A DNA stretch of 64,000 nt from an uncultured Phycisphaerales bacterium (GTDB lineage Bacteria; Planctomycetota; Phycisphaerae; Tepidisphaerales; Tepidisphaeraceae), in NCBI GenBank assembly GCA_903871935.1, contig CAIQIQ010000095.1, positions 62,001 through 126,000 of the forward strand, written 5' to 3'. Below, in pieces: positions 33,125 to 41,271 of this stretch. A model generated the notes under the pieces. The model did not search any database and was not told the DNA's origin. It saw only the letters and a program-made list of their open reading frames with translations. The stretch's first letter is position 1. Each line of letters starts with the position of its first letter. A program made the translations under genes and the position numbers.

Positions 33125-33331
33125 TTACTCGGGATTCCAGGCGTGATCAGGGATATCCCATTCCTCCCACTCGTTGAACTGCTCCGCGAATGCACCTGGC
33201 TCTTCGTCAAACCGAGCCTTGCACTTGACGGAGCAAAAGCAGAACGTGTGTTTCAGGTGTTCGGTAGTCAACCCAAACTGCATCGCGTTCTGCTCGTCAA
33301 TCCTGGTGCCGCACACGGGATCCTTGGCCAT
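33125..33331 (-). CDS. YHS-domain protein
   Basis: This 68-residue protein starts MAKDPVCGTRIDEQNA and continues with HTFCFCSVKCKARFDEEPGAF, the YHS cysteine pattern CxxC and CxxxC found in metal-associated proteins and ends of P-type ATPases. It is probably a small metal-binding or redox-linked cytoplasmic protein. GAGGTGAGT precedes the ATG. A 7-base hairpin lies just upstream of that ribosome binding site. The regulator gene begins 110 bases downstream on the same strand. Confidence 0.8.
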   Translation of the reverse strand: MAKDPVCGTRIDEQNAMQFGLTTEHLKHTFCFCSVKCKARFDEEPGAFAEQFNEWEEWDIPDHAWNPE

Positions 33332-33341
33332 ACTCACCTCT

Positions 33342-33359
33342 CTTCGCTAAAGAGCGAAG
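33342..33359 (-). promoter_or_regulatory. perfect hairpin in the leader of the YHS gene
   Basis: CTTCGCT and AGCGAAG form a 7-base stem with a four-base loop, immediately upstream of the AGAGAGGTGAG ribosome binding site on the minus strand. It could affect translation or mRNA stability. The remaining bases to 33597 hold no gene I can support. Confidence 0.4.
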
Positions 33360-33597
33360 CAGGCGGTACATCCTCCTTTTGGCTTGCCCCTTTCCTTTCC
33401 GCCAAACCGTCAGAGGCTGTCTCCCCGCTTGAATTGCTCGCAGTTCCATTGTTGCAGGCCTCGGTACGATTTGGCAACCCCCACTTCGGTTGGATTTCGG
33501 GGCTCGCGGACGGAGATGATGCCGATATCCTATGCCAGCTGGGCATAGCGTATGCCAAAGCTGAGCTCGCCTGCTACCGGCCGCCGGTGCCCTGACG

Positions 33598-33603
33598 TAG
33601 GAT
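33598..33603 (+). promoter_or_regulatory. -10-like TAGGAT seven bases before manD start
   Basis: TAGGAT ends seven bases before the ATG at 33611. It overlaps the alternative ATG at 33602, which argues for the later start. Confidence 0.4.
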
Positions 33604-33610
33604 GTTCATC

Positions 33611-34846
33611 ATGATCACCATTCGCAGCATTAGGCCGATCATTACGGCCCCGCAAAAGATCAACCTCGTGGTCGTGAAGGTTGAGACCTCGGAGCCGGGG
33701 CTCTATGGCCTGGGGTGCGCCACCTTCACGCAGCGGTATGAAGCGGTCGCGACAGCAGTGCGCGATCATCTTGCGCCGCTGATGGTCGGCCGGGATGTGC
33801 AGCGGGTCGAGGAGAACTGGCAACTGATGTACCAGCACAGCTACTGGCGCAACGGCCCGGTGCTGAACAACGCCATCGCCGGCATCGATATCGCTCTCTG
33901 GGATATCAAGGCCAAGCTGGCGAATATGCCGCTGTATCAGCTCCTGGGCGGCAAGGTGCGCGAAGGGGCGGCCGTTTACCTTCACGCCCAGGGATGCGAC
34001 AACAAAGAGCTGGAGGATCGGGCCCGGTTCTTCCTCTCCCAGGGGGTGAACCATATCCGCATCCAATGCGGCAAGTTTGCCTATGGTGGGATGGAATACG
34101 ATGGCATCCGCCCCGATGGAGCGCTGCCCGGCGCATACTACAACCCGCGCAGCTATATGCGTGAGAACCTGGCCGCGATGGAGCACATCCGAAACATCTT
34201 TGGCGATAAGGTTGAGCTCCTGCACGATGTACACGAGCGGCTATCCTGCGCCCAGGCGGTCGATTTCGCCAAACAATGTGAGAAACTTCGCATGTTCTTC
34301 CTGGAGGATGCCCTGGCGCCGGAGGATATCGAATGGTTCGCCAATATCCGCCAGGCATGCACGACGCCGATCGCCATGGGCGAACTATTCAATCACCCGC
34401 GCGAATGGACCCCGCTGATCACCGGCCGGCTGATCGACTTCATGCGCATGCATATCACGCAGATGGGCGGGCTCACGCCCGCGCGAAAGGTCGCCGCTCT
34501 GGGTGAACTGCATGGTGTGAGGACCGCCTGGCACGGCCCGGGCGATGTCTCGCCGGTGGGACACATGCTCAACGTGCACCTGGACCTGGTCGCGCCGAAC
34601 TTCGGCATCCAGGAGTTCAGCCCCAACTATCACTGGGACCCCAAGCAGAAGCTCGGCATGGCGCCCGAACTTCAGGAAGTGTTCGCCGGCTGCCCGGAAC
34701 TGCGCAATGGATACCTGTACGCCAACGAGAAGCCGGGGCTGGGCGTTGATCTGGACGAGAAGGCGGCCGCCCGTTATCCCGGCATCCGCCAGGTTGACCA
34801 GTGGACGCAAGCGCGGGTGCCCGATGGCAGCCTGCACCGCCCATAG
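33611..34846 (+). CDS. manD: ManD-type mannonate/gluconate dehydratase (enolase superfamily)
   Basis: The 411-residue enolase-superfamily protein has the ManD/RspA N-terminus (MITIRSIRPIITAPQKINLV) and IAGIDIALWDIKAKLANMPLYQLLGG. Metal-site strands include LLHDVHERLS, FFLEDALAPED and IAMGELFNHPREW. The catalytic end is HGPGDVSPVGH. Members dehydrate D-mannonate or D-gluconate to 2-keto-3-deoxygluconate; some are inactive. This fits uronate use together with the uronate-isomerase-like gene at 50032. I chose the second in-frame ATG, which gives the family start. Confidence 0.85.
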   Translation: MITIRSIRPIITAPQKINLVVVKVETSEPGLYGLGCATFTQRYEAVATAVRDHLAPLMVGRDVQRVEENWQLMYQHSYWRNGPVLNNAIAGIDIALWDIKAKLANMPLYQLLGGKVREGAAVYLHAQGCDNKELEDRARFFLSQGVNHIRIQCGKFAYGGMEYDGIRPDGALPGAYYNPRSYMRENLAAMEHIRNIFGDKVELLHDVHERLSCAQAVDFAKQCEKLRMFFLEDALAPEDIEWFANIRQACTTPIAMGELFNHPREWTPLITGRLIDFMRMHITQMGGLTPARKVAALGELHGVRTAWHGPGDVSPVGHMLNVHLDLVAPNFGIQEFSPNYHWDPKQKLGMAPELQEVFAGCPELRNGYLYANEKPGLGVDLDEKAAARYPGIRQVDQWTQARVPDGSLHRP

Positions 34847-34855
34847 AGGCGCGAT

Positions 34856-35740
34856 ATGCCCGAACTGCCCGACATAGAACTCTATCTGCATGCCCTCCGC
34901 CCGCGCGTGGTCGGCCAACGCCTGGCCCGTCTCGACATCATCAGCCCATTCGTCCTGCACACCTTCGACCCACCCTCCGAAGCTGTCGATGGCAAGGCCA
35001 TCATCGGCGTAAGCCGAATGGGCAAACGATTCATCTTCGAGCTCGAAGATGAGCTGTGCATGGTCGTGCACCTGATGATTGCCGGCCGCTGGCGCTGGCT
35101 GGAGAAGCCCGGCGCGAAGTGGCCAGGCAAGATCACCATGGCAGGCTTCGTGTTCGAGAATGGCAGACTTGCCCTCGTCGAGTCCAGCACTCAGAAACGC
35201 GCCAGCATCCACATTGTGCGGGGGCGCGAAGCTGTGATGGCGATGGACCCGGGAGGGCTGGATGTCATGGCCTGCACGTCCGAGGCGTTCGCCACGCAGT
35301 TGCGCAGCGAGAACCACACGGTGAAACGGTCGCTGACTGATCCGCGACAGTTTGATGGCATTGGTAATGCCTACTCGGATGAGATCCTGCACGCTGCAGG
35401 GCTCTCGCCGCTGAAATGGACGACGAAGCTGAGTGAGGAGGAGATAGCTCGGCTGCATGCTGCGTGTCGTGATGTGCTGGGCAGTTGGATGCAGAAGCTC
35501 ATTGGCGAGTTTGGGACGAAGTTTCCCGGAGCAGGAGATGTGACGGCATTTCGGCCGGATTTTGCCGTGCATGGAAAGTTCGGCCAGCCCTGTCCGGTTT
35601 GCGGAGCAAAGGTTCAACGGATTCGCTACGCGGAGAATGAGACGAATTACTGTCCGAGGTGCCAGACCGAGGGTGTGGTGCTGGCGGATCGGTCGCTATC
35701 GCGGCTGCTTAAGGATGACTGGCCGCGGGAAGCGGAGTAG
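34856..35740 (+). CDS. mutM: formamidopyrimidine-DNA glycosylase
   Basis: The 294-residue Fpg/MutM removes 8-oxoguanine and formamidopyrimidines. After the initiator Met it has PELPDIE with the catalytic Pro and Glu. Lys in RMGKRFIFEL fits the beta-elimination lysine, the H2TH region contains GIGNAYSDEILHAAGLSP, and the C-terminal zinc finger is CPVCGAK with CPRC. The motif PELPDI replaces the commoner PELPEV. GAGG precedes the ATG. The stop codon lies 32 bases inside the convergent membrane-protein gene. Confidence 0.9.
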   Translation: MPELPDIELYLHALRPRVVGQRLARLDIISPFVLHTFDPPSEAVDGKAIIGVSRMGKRFIFELEDELCMVVHLMIAGRWRWLEKPGAKWPGKITMAGFVFENGRLALVESSTQKRASIHIVRGREAVMAMDPGGLDVMACTSEAFATQLRSENHTVKRSLTDPRQFDGIGNAYSDEILHAAGLSPLKWTTKLSEEEIARLHAACRDVLGSWMQKLIGEFGTKFPGAGDVTAFRPDFAVHGKFGQPCPVCGAKVQRIRYAENETNYCPRCQTEGVVLADRSLSRLLKDDWPREAE

Positions 35741-36395
35741 TTATTGCCTTTCGCCTTTCTCGCCGGATGAGGATGGCGGCGATAATGGCAGCGAGCGCGC
35801 CGCCAATGTAGCCGCCCAGATGCATGCCATAGACGGCCATGAAGCGATATGGCCGCCAGATATTGTCGCGGATAAGCAAGGCGAAGTAGTCATTGAGCCA
35901 GGTTAAGCAGCCAAGGTAGCCGATGATTCCAAGGATGGCAGCGCAGGCGGCCGGTAGAATGATCATGATGGGCAGAAGGCGATAGACACGGGCAAATGGC
36001 AGCGGCGGCAGGTCCTTCCTGGGATTGTTGGCGAAGAGGAGGATTACCCCGATGATCAGGCCGGCCGACCATGTGGCTTTCATGCCCACCTTGACGGCCT
36101 CCCAGCGCATGGCGGACTCCGTGGGCGTATCCGTGCGAAGGGTTTCGGCTACGCCCTTGCCATAGAGGAAGTACTCGCGCGAGATCGTTACGGTAAGCTG
36201 GTCGTTGATGATGCCGTACATGAGAGCGACGCCCACACAGGCGACGAGCAGGAGATACTCGCGCCAGCGGCGGGCCTCGCGGCCGTTGCGGCGGAGATCC
36301 AAAATCGCGAGCCACGCGAAGATTGCCACGCCCAGGCCGATGCGCACCAAGAGCCCACCATCGCTGTGAATCAGCCAGGAGAAGAAGGCGGTCAT
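35709..36395 (-). CDS. integral membrane protein of unknown function
   Basis: The 228-residue protein has about six hydrophobic segments: roughly residues 15-32, 45-65, 108-125, 138-165, 166-180 and 188-212. The C-terminus is basic (RRERRK). MHLGGYIGGALAAIIAAIL near the end is the most patterned segment, but no known family motif is visible. A TAATCT element at 36405-36410 lies nine bases before the ATG. It overlaps mutM tail to tail by 32 bases. Confidence 0.6.
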   Translation of the reverse strand: MTAFFSWLIHSDGGLLVRIGLGVAIFAWLAILDLRRNGREARRWREYLLLVACVGVALMYGIINDQLTVTISREYFLYGKGVAETLRTDTPTESAMRWEAVKVGMKATWSAGLIIGVILLFANNPRKDLPPLPFARVYRLLPIMIILPAACAAILGIIGYLGCLTWLNDYFALLIRDNIWRPYRFMAVYGMHLGGYIGGALAAIIAAILIRRERRKAITTPLPAASHP

Positions 36396-36442
36396 GGTAA
36401 GGGCAGATTACTGCACAAACCGTCAATTGCGAAAACAAATCG

Positions 36443-37351
36443 CTACAGCTTCTCCACGCTGATGAACGCCTGCATCAGATGAGACTGACCCGGCGTCAGG
36501 GTTATCTGGTCGTCGGCGGCATTGGCGGTTTCAACGCAGAGCATGCCAGGCCATTCATCATCGCCGAAATCTGGCATCGCCTTGGACTTGGCAATCCAAG
36601 GGTTCCAGACAACGGTCGACTTTGAGCCGAACTTGGCGATGGTGATGCGCCGGCGCATGGCGGGAGAGGGATCGTCAATGGTCGTGGTGGCGGTGGTCTT
36701 GACGTAGTGCCGATCAGTTTCGGCGGTGAAGCGGATGGGATCTTCCTGCTGTGTCAGACGCTGCATATCTGGCGCCTTGTCGATGTACTGCACGCCTTTG
36801 AGGCCGCTGACGCTGACCTGCTTGATGTCGCCCACGACAAAATACGTGTGCAGCGCCTCATCGAACGTAAAGGTGCGGCTGTCGGTGTTCTTCATCGTCA
36901 GGCTCATCGAGAGTTCCTTGCCGATGCGGATGCGATGTTCGATGGTGAAGTTGTAGGGCCAGTACTTGCGCGACAGGTCGCTCTGGAGAAGCTGTAGCGC
37001 GATCTCGACATCGCCGTGGGGCAGTGTGGAGATGGATTGCACACTCCAGCTTTGCAGGCGGAAGATGCCATGGCCGGGCGCGGAGGAGTCATCTTTTTTA
37101 GCGCCAAACCACGGTCCGCACACCGGCACGCCGCCGCGAATCGGTTTGCCGGCCGCGAAGTTACTGCTCTTGCTCATGAACAGGACCGGGTCATGCCCCT
37201 GGGGCCGGAAGTGCGTAATGTGCGAGCCGTGCAGATAGATGTCGGCTTCCGCCAGCGGCGTGCGCACCTGCAACATCGGCAGCCCGCCGTTGCCATCAAC
37301 CAACTTGACCGGTCCAGAACTGTACTTCGAACGAACTTCATCCAATGTCAT
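36443..37351 (-). CDS. D-hexose-6-phosphate mutarotase
   Basis: The 302-residue galactose-mutarotase-fold protein of the YeaD type interconverts alpha and beta anomers of glucose 6-phosphate and related sugars. Diagnostic blocks are YLHGSHITHFRPQG, GKPIRGGVPVCGPWFG, APGHGIFRLQSW with the conserved histidine, FDEALHTYFVVGDI, and WNPWIAKSKAMPDFGDDEW with the catalytic acid. AAGGAG lies upstream of three close in-frame ATGs, and the spacing best fits the third (37351, MTLDEVRSKY). Confidence 0.88.
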   Translation of the reverse strand: MTLDEVRSKYSSGPVKLVDGNGGLPMLQVRTPLAEADIYLHGSHITHFRPQGHDPVLFMSKSSNFAAGKPIRGGVPVCGPWFGAKKDDSSAPGHGIFRLQSWSVQSISTLPHGDVEIALQLLQSDLSRKYWPYNFTIEHRIRIGKELSMSLTMKNTDSRTFTFDEALHTYFVVGDIKQVSVSGLKGVQYIDKAPDMQRLTQQEDPIRFTAETDRHYVKTTATTTIDDPSPAMRRRITIAKFGSKSTVVWNPWIAKSKAMPDFGDDEWPGMLCVETANAADDQITLTPGQSHLMQAFISVEKL

Positions 37352-37680
37352 GAGCATCTCCTTCAACGCTTCCCCCGATACTCACCTGCCGCATGCCACT
37401 TCGTCAAGCGGAGCACAGAACTGTGATCCGCAGATTCGCGGAGATCTCCGCAGATTGGGGAAGGAGTAAGAGGGTACAGAAGATTGGCCACGAGAAAGCA
37501 CATAAGGCGCAAGACAACCATCCGGTTTGTGCCTTTTGCGCCTTTTCGTGGCAAGTTTTGTTCCGCATGACGTTTGACGGCCGATGACCTGGATGTCGCG
37601 GTTCGCCGGTCTTTCTTGTGCGCGGCATGATAGCCCAACGGATCACCGACGAGATTGGGACTGCTTTTTCGCCGCTGGAT
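37352..37680. other. 329-base gap containing repeat-type sequence
   Basis: No gene is supported here. It holds direct repeats of CCGCAGATT near 37430-37456 around a CGGAGATCTCCG palindrome, and a 64-base inverted repeat described separately. Both are of the kind dispersed between genes. Confidence 0.6.
37488..37551. repeat. 64-base inverted repeat beginning CCACGA
   Basis: The outer arms read CCACGAGAAAGCACATAAGG on the left and, reverse-complemented, CCACGAAAAGGCGCAAAAGG on the right. About 20 of 27 positions match, with a short loop. Internal periodicity (roughly nine bases) resembles the inverted repeat at 2768-2829 though the sequence differs. Confidence 0.65.
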
Positions 37681-38457
37681 CTACGGTTGATCCGCTGAGG
37701 GACGAGTGGCCGCGCCGATTGGGAATGCCCGTTTGAGCCAGTCCTGCACTTCCATTTCAGTGCCATCGGCGAACTTGACGGTGTAGGCCGTGCCGTGGAG
37801 CGATGAGTCGGATGCGATACTTGCGATAAAGTCGCTGGCTGGCCTGGTAAGCGAGAATCCCTCCAGCACGGCCTTCCCCTGCAAGTGCGCGGAGAATTGA
37901 GAGCCGCTCAAGTTGGTGCGGTGGCCACCGGGGCGAAGAAAGATCGCATCAGATGCCTCGATGTACTTGAGCACATCCACAGCACCGGCGCCGGCCGCGT
38001 TCGCTACGACAGGAACCTTCTCGCCGGTGGCCAAGGTGGTTGCCGCCGGAGTGGCGGCCGGCGCAGCTCTCGACTCACCCAAGGTCAGCTCGTGAGCAAA
38101 CAGAACCGTGTTGAGCCACGTAGCAGCGGAAACGCGCGTCTTTCCATCGCCCAGCAGAATCTCGTAGGTTTCCCCCGAGACAGACGACTTCGTCGCGCAC
38201 AGGTCGATAAACTGCGCAGCACTCGTGACATTGCCACCAGCAGTTTCCCATTTCGCACGCAAATGGTCGGCCGCCTTCTGCCCATCGTACTGCACACCGT
38301 TGCGAATAAATGTCACCTTCGATTCCCCGACCGCCCGAAGCAGAAACTCAATCTTCGCTTTCTCGGCGGCCGGGCCGGCAAGGGAATCAGCGACAGCCGC
38401 GAAGGTTACACATAATGACAGCGTCAGACAGACGATACCCAGGACGTAACGACGCAT
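37681..38457 (-). CDS. secreted protein with two DUF5329-like units
   Basis: The 258-residue protein has a signal peptide (MRRYVLGIVCLTLSLCVTFA, then AVADS). The first DUF5329 unit spans about residues 33-120 (KIEFLLRAVGESKVTFIRNG, with DGQKAADHLRAKW and CATKSSVSGETYEI). The second spans about 165-245 (VLKYIEASDAIFLRPGGHRT, with FSAHLQGKAVLEGF and FIASIASDSSLHGTAY). An Ala/Thr-rich linker joins them. Function is unknown. GCAGGGAGAG precedes the ATG. Confidence 0.72.
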   Translation of the reverse strand: MRRYVLGIVCLTLSLCVTFAAVADSLAGPAAEKAKIEFLLRAVGESKVTFIRNGVQYDGQKAADHLRAKWETAGGNVTSAAQFIDLCATKSSVSGETYEILLGDGKTRVSAATWLNTVLFAHELTLGESRAAPAATPAATTLATGEKVPVVANAAGAGAVDVLKYIEASDAIFLRPGGHRTNLSGSQFSAHLQGKAVLEGFSLTRPASDFIASIASDSSLHGTAYTVKFADGTEMEVQDWLKRAFPIGAATRPSADQP

Positions 38458-38525
38458 GGCATGGCTCTCCCTGCAAACGCATTCTTGTCGCGTTGATCAA
38501 CTGAGGACTTCATGACTTTGAACAC

Positions 38526-38537
38526 GACAGAGCCTAG
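38526..38537 (-). repeat. dispersed motif CTAGGCTCTGTC
   Basis: A minus-strand copy of the CTAGGCYCTGTC motif, in the gap between the DUF5329 gene and the PEP-CTERM gene. Confidence 0.4.
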
Positions 38538-38627
38538 TCCGAAACGGCAAATCCGGCCACGGGAAACATAGCACCGGAAGCCAGGAATCATTCATCTGCC
38601 TGCTTGGCCGATGCGCTGCAGGTCGTC

Positions 38628-39437
38628 CTACTTGCCTGTCCTTCCCATCGAGCGAAGCAGGCATAGCATCCCCGCCGCCGGGATCAGCAACACCAGCGCG
38701 GGCTCGGGGATGGACGTGAAGGTAAAGCTGCCGATCACCACCTCCTGCGAGGTCAGGTTGCCCGCCGCCGAAGCGGCACCACCGTAGAGCCACAGATTCA
38801 TGTGCACCCGTTCGCTGCCGGGCGTGGGGATATCGCTGCCCATTGCCGAGGTGTATTCGTACGACCCAATCGTCGCGGCCGACCCTACCGCCGGCGGAAC
38901 AAGCGAGGTCCCCTGATAGTTCTGCCAGAAGATCCGATCGGGTTGCCATTCAAAATAGCAGGTCACAGTCCCCAGACCGGCGCCCTGGGTAAAGCGGTGG
39001 ATATTGTTGCCGCCAGCGCGATCGTAGGGCTGGGTCACAAACTGCTGATTCCAGGAGTTGCTGGCGTTTCCCCAGCGACTGGATTCGATGTCGATCTCGT
39101 GCGTATCGTCTGCGTACGTGAACAATCCCAGCACCGCCTGCGGATGCAGTTGCGTGGTGTCGGCGGCCACCTGAAACATGTACCGGCCGTATCCCAGTGA
39201 AGCAGGCAGGTAAACCTCCGCACAGGTCCAATCTGAACTGGCATCCCTGGCAATCTGCAGATGCAGTCCGGCGGAGTCCGTCCAGACGTTCTGCGGCGAG
39301 AAGGTGTTGGGCCCGGGCCCGGAATTCGCCTGATCACGCACGGTCCAAGTCCGGCCGGAGAAGTCGATCGTCGCCGCGTGAAGCAACGACCCCACAGCCA
39401 ACATTGCGGTCAGGGCAAACCAGCGTGGCATTGTCAT
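38628..39437 (-). CDS. PEP-CTERM exoprotein with GH16-like jelly roll
   Basis: The 269-residue protein has a signal peptide (MTMPRWFALTAMLAVGSLLHA). A concanavalin-like domain contains HEIDIESSRWGN near residue 112, similar to the ExDxE active site of GH16 but reading EIDIES. The C-terminal sorting signal is IPEPALVLLIPAAGMLCLL followed by RSMGRTGK. PEP-CTERM tails are recognised by an exosortase, which is not in this window. GGGAG precedes the ATG at 39437. Whether it cleaves or only binds polysaccharide cannot be told. Confidence 0.8.
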   Translation of the reverse strand: MTMPRWFALTAMLAVGSLLHAATIDFSGRTWTVRDQANSGPGPNTFSPQNVWTDSAGLHLQIARDASSDWTCAEVYLPASLGYGRYMFQVAADTTQLHPQAVLGLFTYADDTHEIDIESSRWGNASNSWNQQFVTQPYDRAGGNNIHRFTQGAGLGTVTCYFEWQPDRIFWQNYQGTSLVPPAVGSAATIGSYEYTSAMGSDIPTPGSERVHMNLWLYGGAASAAGNLTSQEVVIGSFTFTSIPEPALVLLIPAAGMLCLLRSMGRTGK

Positions 39438-39579
39438 ATGAGCGCTCCCATCGGCTTCCACACTGCATGACTTTACACTCCCTGGGCCGTTGCACGCAAT
39501 GGTTTCACGACTATGCTGCAACGGCTACAGAAGCAACCGGTTCGTGATCGGTAGTATGCACAGCTAAGGAGAAAAGAGT

Positions 39580-40581
39580 ATGCGAGTGTTGTTCATCGGT
39601 GGCACGGGAAACATCAGTACGGCGGTCAGCCACCTGGCGATTGCCAATGGGATTGAGCTGTATCACCTGAACCGCGGGCAGCGGAAGGTGGAGATCGCGG
39701 GGGTAAAGTCGATCCGGGCGGACATCCATGATGCGGCCGCGGCGGCCAAAGCATTGGAGGGGATGCGGTGGGACTGCGTGGCGAACTACATCGCGTACAA
39801 GGTCGAGGATATCGAGGCGGATCTGAACCTGTTCCGCGGGAAGACGCAGCAGTACATCTTCATCAGCTCGGCCAGTGCGTACCAGAAGCCGCCAACGCAT
39901 CCGATCATCACCGAGTCGACTCCGCTGTATAACCCGGTCTGGGAGTACTCGCGGAACAAGATCGCCTGCGAAGAGCGGCTGAACAAGGCGTATCGCGAGG
40001 AGGATTTCCCGATCACGATCGTCCGGCCGAGCTTGACATATGACTGCGCCATCCCCCTGCCGATTGCGGGATGGGACAACTACACGATTGTTGACCGAAT
40101 GAAGCGCGGAATGGCGATTCCGGTGCATGGTGATGGGTCTTCGCTGTGGACAACCACGCACTCGGAGGATTTCGCCAAGGGATTTGTCGGGCTGATCGGA
40201 AACCAGCAGGCGACCGGGAACGCGTTCCATATCACCAGCGATGAAATCCTGACGTGGAACCAGCACTATGAGGCGGTGGCGGCGGCCGTTGGGGTAAAGC
40301 CGAACCTCGTGCATATCCCTTCGGAGACGATCGCGGATATCTGCGATAGGCTTGGGCAATCGCGCGTGCGCGGGAGCCTGCTGGGGGATAAGTCGTGGAG
40401 CTGCGTATTCGACAACACCAAGATCAAGAGGTTTGTGCCGGGATACCAGGCGACGATCAGCCTCGCCGAGGGAATGCGACGGACGATGGCGTGGTTCCAC
40501 GCCGATCCGGCACGCTGCAAGGTGACGCCGGAGAAGGATGACATTATCGCGCAGATCCTCAAGGCGTGGCAGGAGAGGTAG
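39580..40581 (+). CDS. NAD-dependent epimerase/dehydratase-like protein
   Basis: The 333-residue extended SDR protein has a nucleotide-binding motif GGTGNIS at residues 7-13, serine in FISSASAYQ and an active-site YSRNK (Tyr and Lys at about residues 126 and 130). RPSLTYD follows. Relatives are nucleotide-sugar epimerases or plastid CSP41-like RNA-binding proteins; the GTGNIS loop fits the latter atypical group as well. A strong AGGAGAAAAG ribosome binding site precedes the ATG. A hairpin with T-rich trailing arm follows the gene. Confidence 0.8.
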   Translation: MRVLFIGGTGNISTAVSHLAIANGIELYHLNRGQRKVEIAGVKSIRADIHDAAAAAKALEGMRWDCVANYIAYKVEDIEADLNLFRGKTQQYIFISSASAYQKPPTHPIITESTPLYNPVWEYSRNKIACEERLNKAYREEDFPITIVRPSLTYDCAIPLPIAGWDNYTIVDRMKRGMAIPVHGDGSSLWTTTHSEDFAKGFVGLIGNQQATGNAFHITSDEILTWNQHYEAVAAAVGVKPNLVHIPSETIADICDRLGQSRVRGSLLGDKSWSCVFDNTKIKRFVPGYQATISLAEGMRRTMAWFHADPARCKVTPEKDDIIAQILKAWQER

Positions 40582-40620
40582 CGGAGGATCGACATTGGCG
40601 TGGAGAGAATCGCATGAGGT

Positions 40621-40649
40621 GAAGGCGAAGGAATTGAGCCTTCGCTTTC
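40621..40649 (+). terminator. hairpin downstream of the epimerase-like gene
   Basis: GCGAAGG (40625-40631) pairs with CCTTCGC (40639-40645) over a 7-base loop. The stem extends outward through a G-T and three further pairs. Only a short T-rich stretch follows, so termination strength is uncertain. Confidence 0.5.
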
Positions 40650-40758
40650 TTCCTGTTCACCACCTGATGCACCTGTGCTTACCCCTGAGTTTGCCGCCTA
40701 CCTGAAATCTGCGATAATCCCCTGCGCTTTCGCTCAAAGCGAGCATATTGGAGCCGAA

Positions 40759-41271
40759 TTGTCACAACCTGCGGGAAAATCGGGAAGTTACGATGTTGCC
40801 AGGCCCGGCGGCAAGTGCATTCTCACGGGCAAGGACATCCTTCCGGGCGAGAAGTTCATGGCCGCCGTCAAGGAGACGGCCATTGCCCTGGAGCGAGCTG
40901 ATGTATGCCTTGATGCCTGGAAGGACTACCCGCGCGAGGGTCTGCTGGCCTTCTGGCAGACCACCATGCCCCAGCCCAATGCCAGAAAGAAGATATTCGT
41001 CGACGATGAAGTGCTCCGACAGATCTTCGAGAAACTCGCCGACACCGAAGAGCCTGCCAAACTGAATTTCCGTTTTGTCCTGGGCCTGATCCTGATGCGC
41101 AAGCGCATCATCGTTTACGAAGGCACCCGCTACGAGAACGGCAAGGAACTCTGGAGCGTGCGCTACCGGGGAAAAGATGACCAGGTCGACCTGCTCAACC
41201 CACAGCTCGACGAGCAGAAGATCGTCGAAGTGACGCAACACCTCGGGGAGATCCTGAATGAAGAGGCCTAG
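40759..41271 (+). CDS. conserved hypothetical protein, first of a three-gene run
   Basis: The 170-residue soluble protein with a TTG start is preceded by GGAG at suitable spacing. An in-frame GTG at 40675 would add residues of low quality. It contains a short cysteine and glycine-rich entry (GGKCILTGKDILPGEKF) and a patterned region (CLDAWKDYPREGLLAFWQT), seen in planctomycete hypotheticals. No catalytic motif is evident. It overlaps the next lipoprotein gene by 14 bases and is probably coupled to it and to the RDD gene. Confidence 0.62.
   Translation: MSQPAGKSGSYDVARPGGKCILTGKDILPGEKFMAAVKETAIALERADVCLDAWKDYPREGLLAFWQTTMPQPNARKKIFVDDEVLRQIFEKLADTEEPAKLNFRFVLGLILMRKRIIVYEGTRYENGKELWSVRYRGKDDQVDLLNPQLDEQKIVEVTQHLGEILNEEA

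Noticed and set aside
33334..33558. Minus-strand frame of 74 codons upstream of the YHS gene
   Set aside because: No recognisable domain or start signal. It runs through the hairpin and leader of the YHS gene.
34385..35617. Minus-strand open frame of 410 codons across manD and mutM
   Set aside because: It spans two well-supported genes on the other strand and shows no domain pattern.
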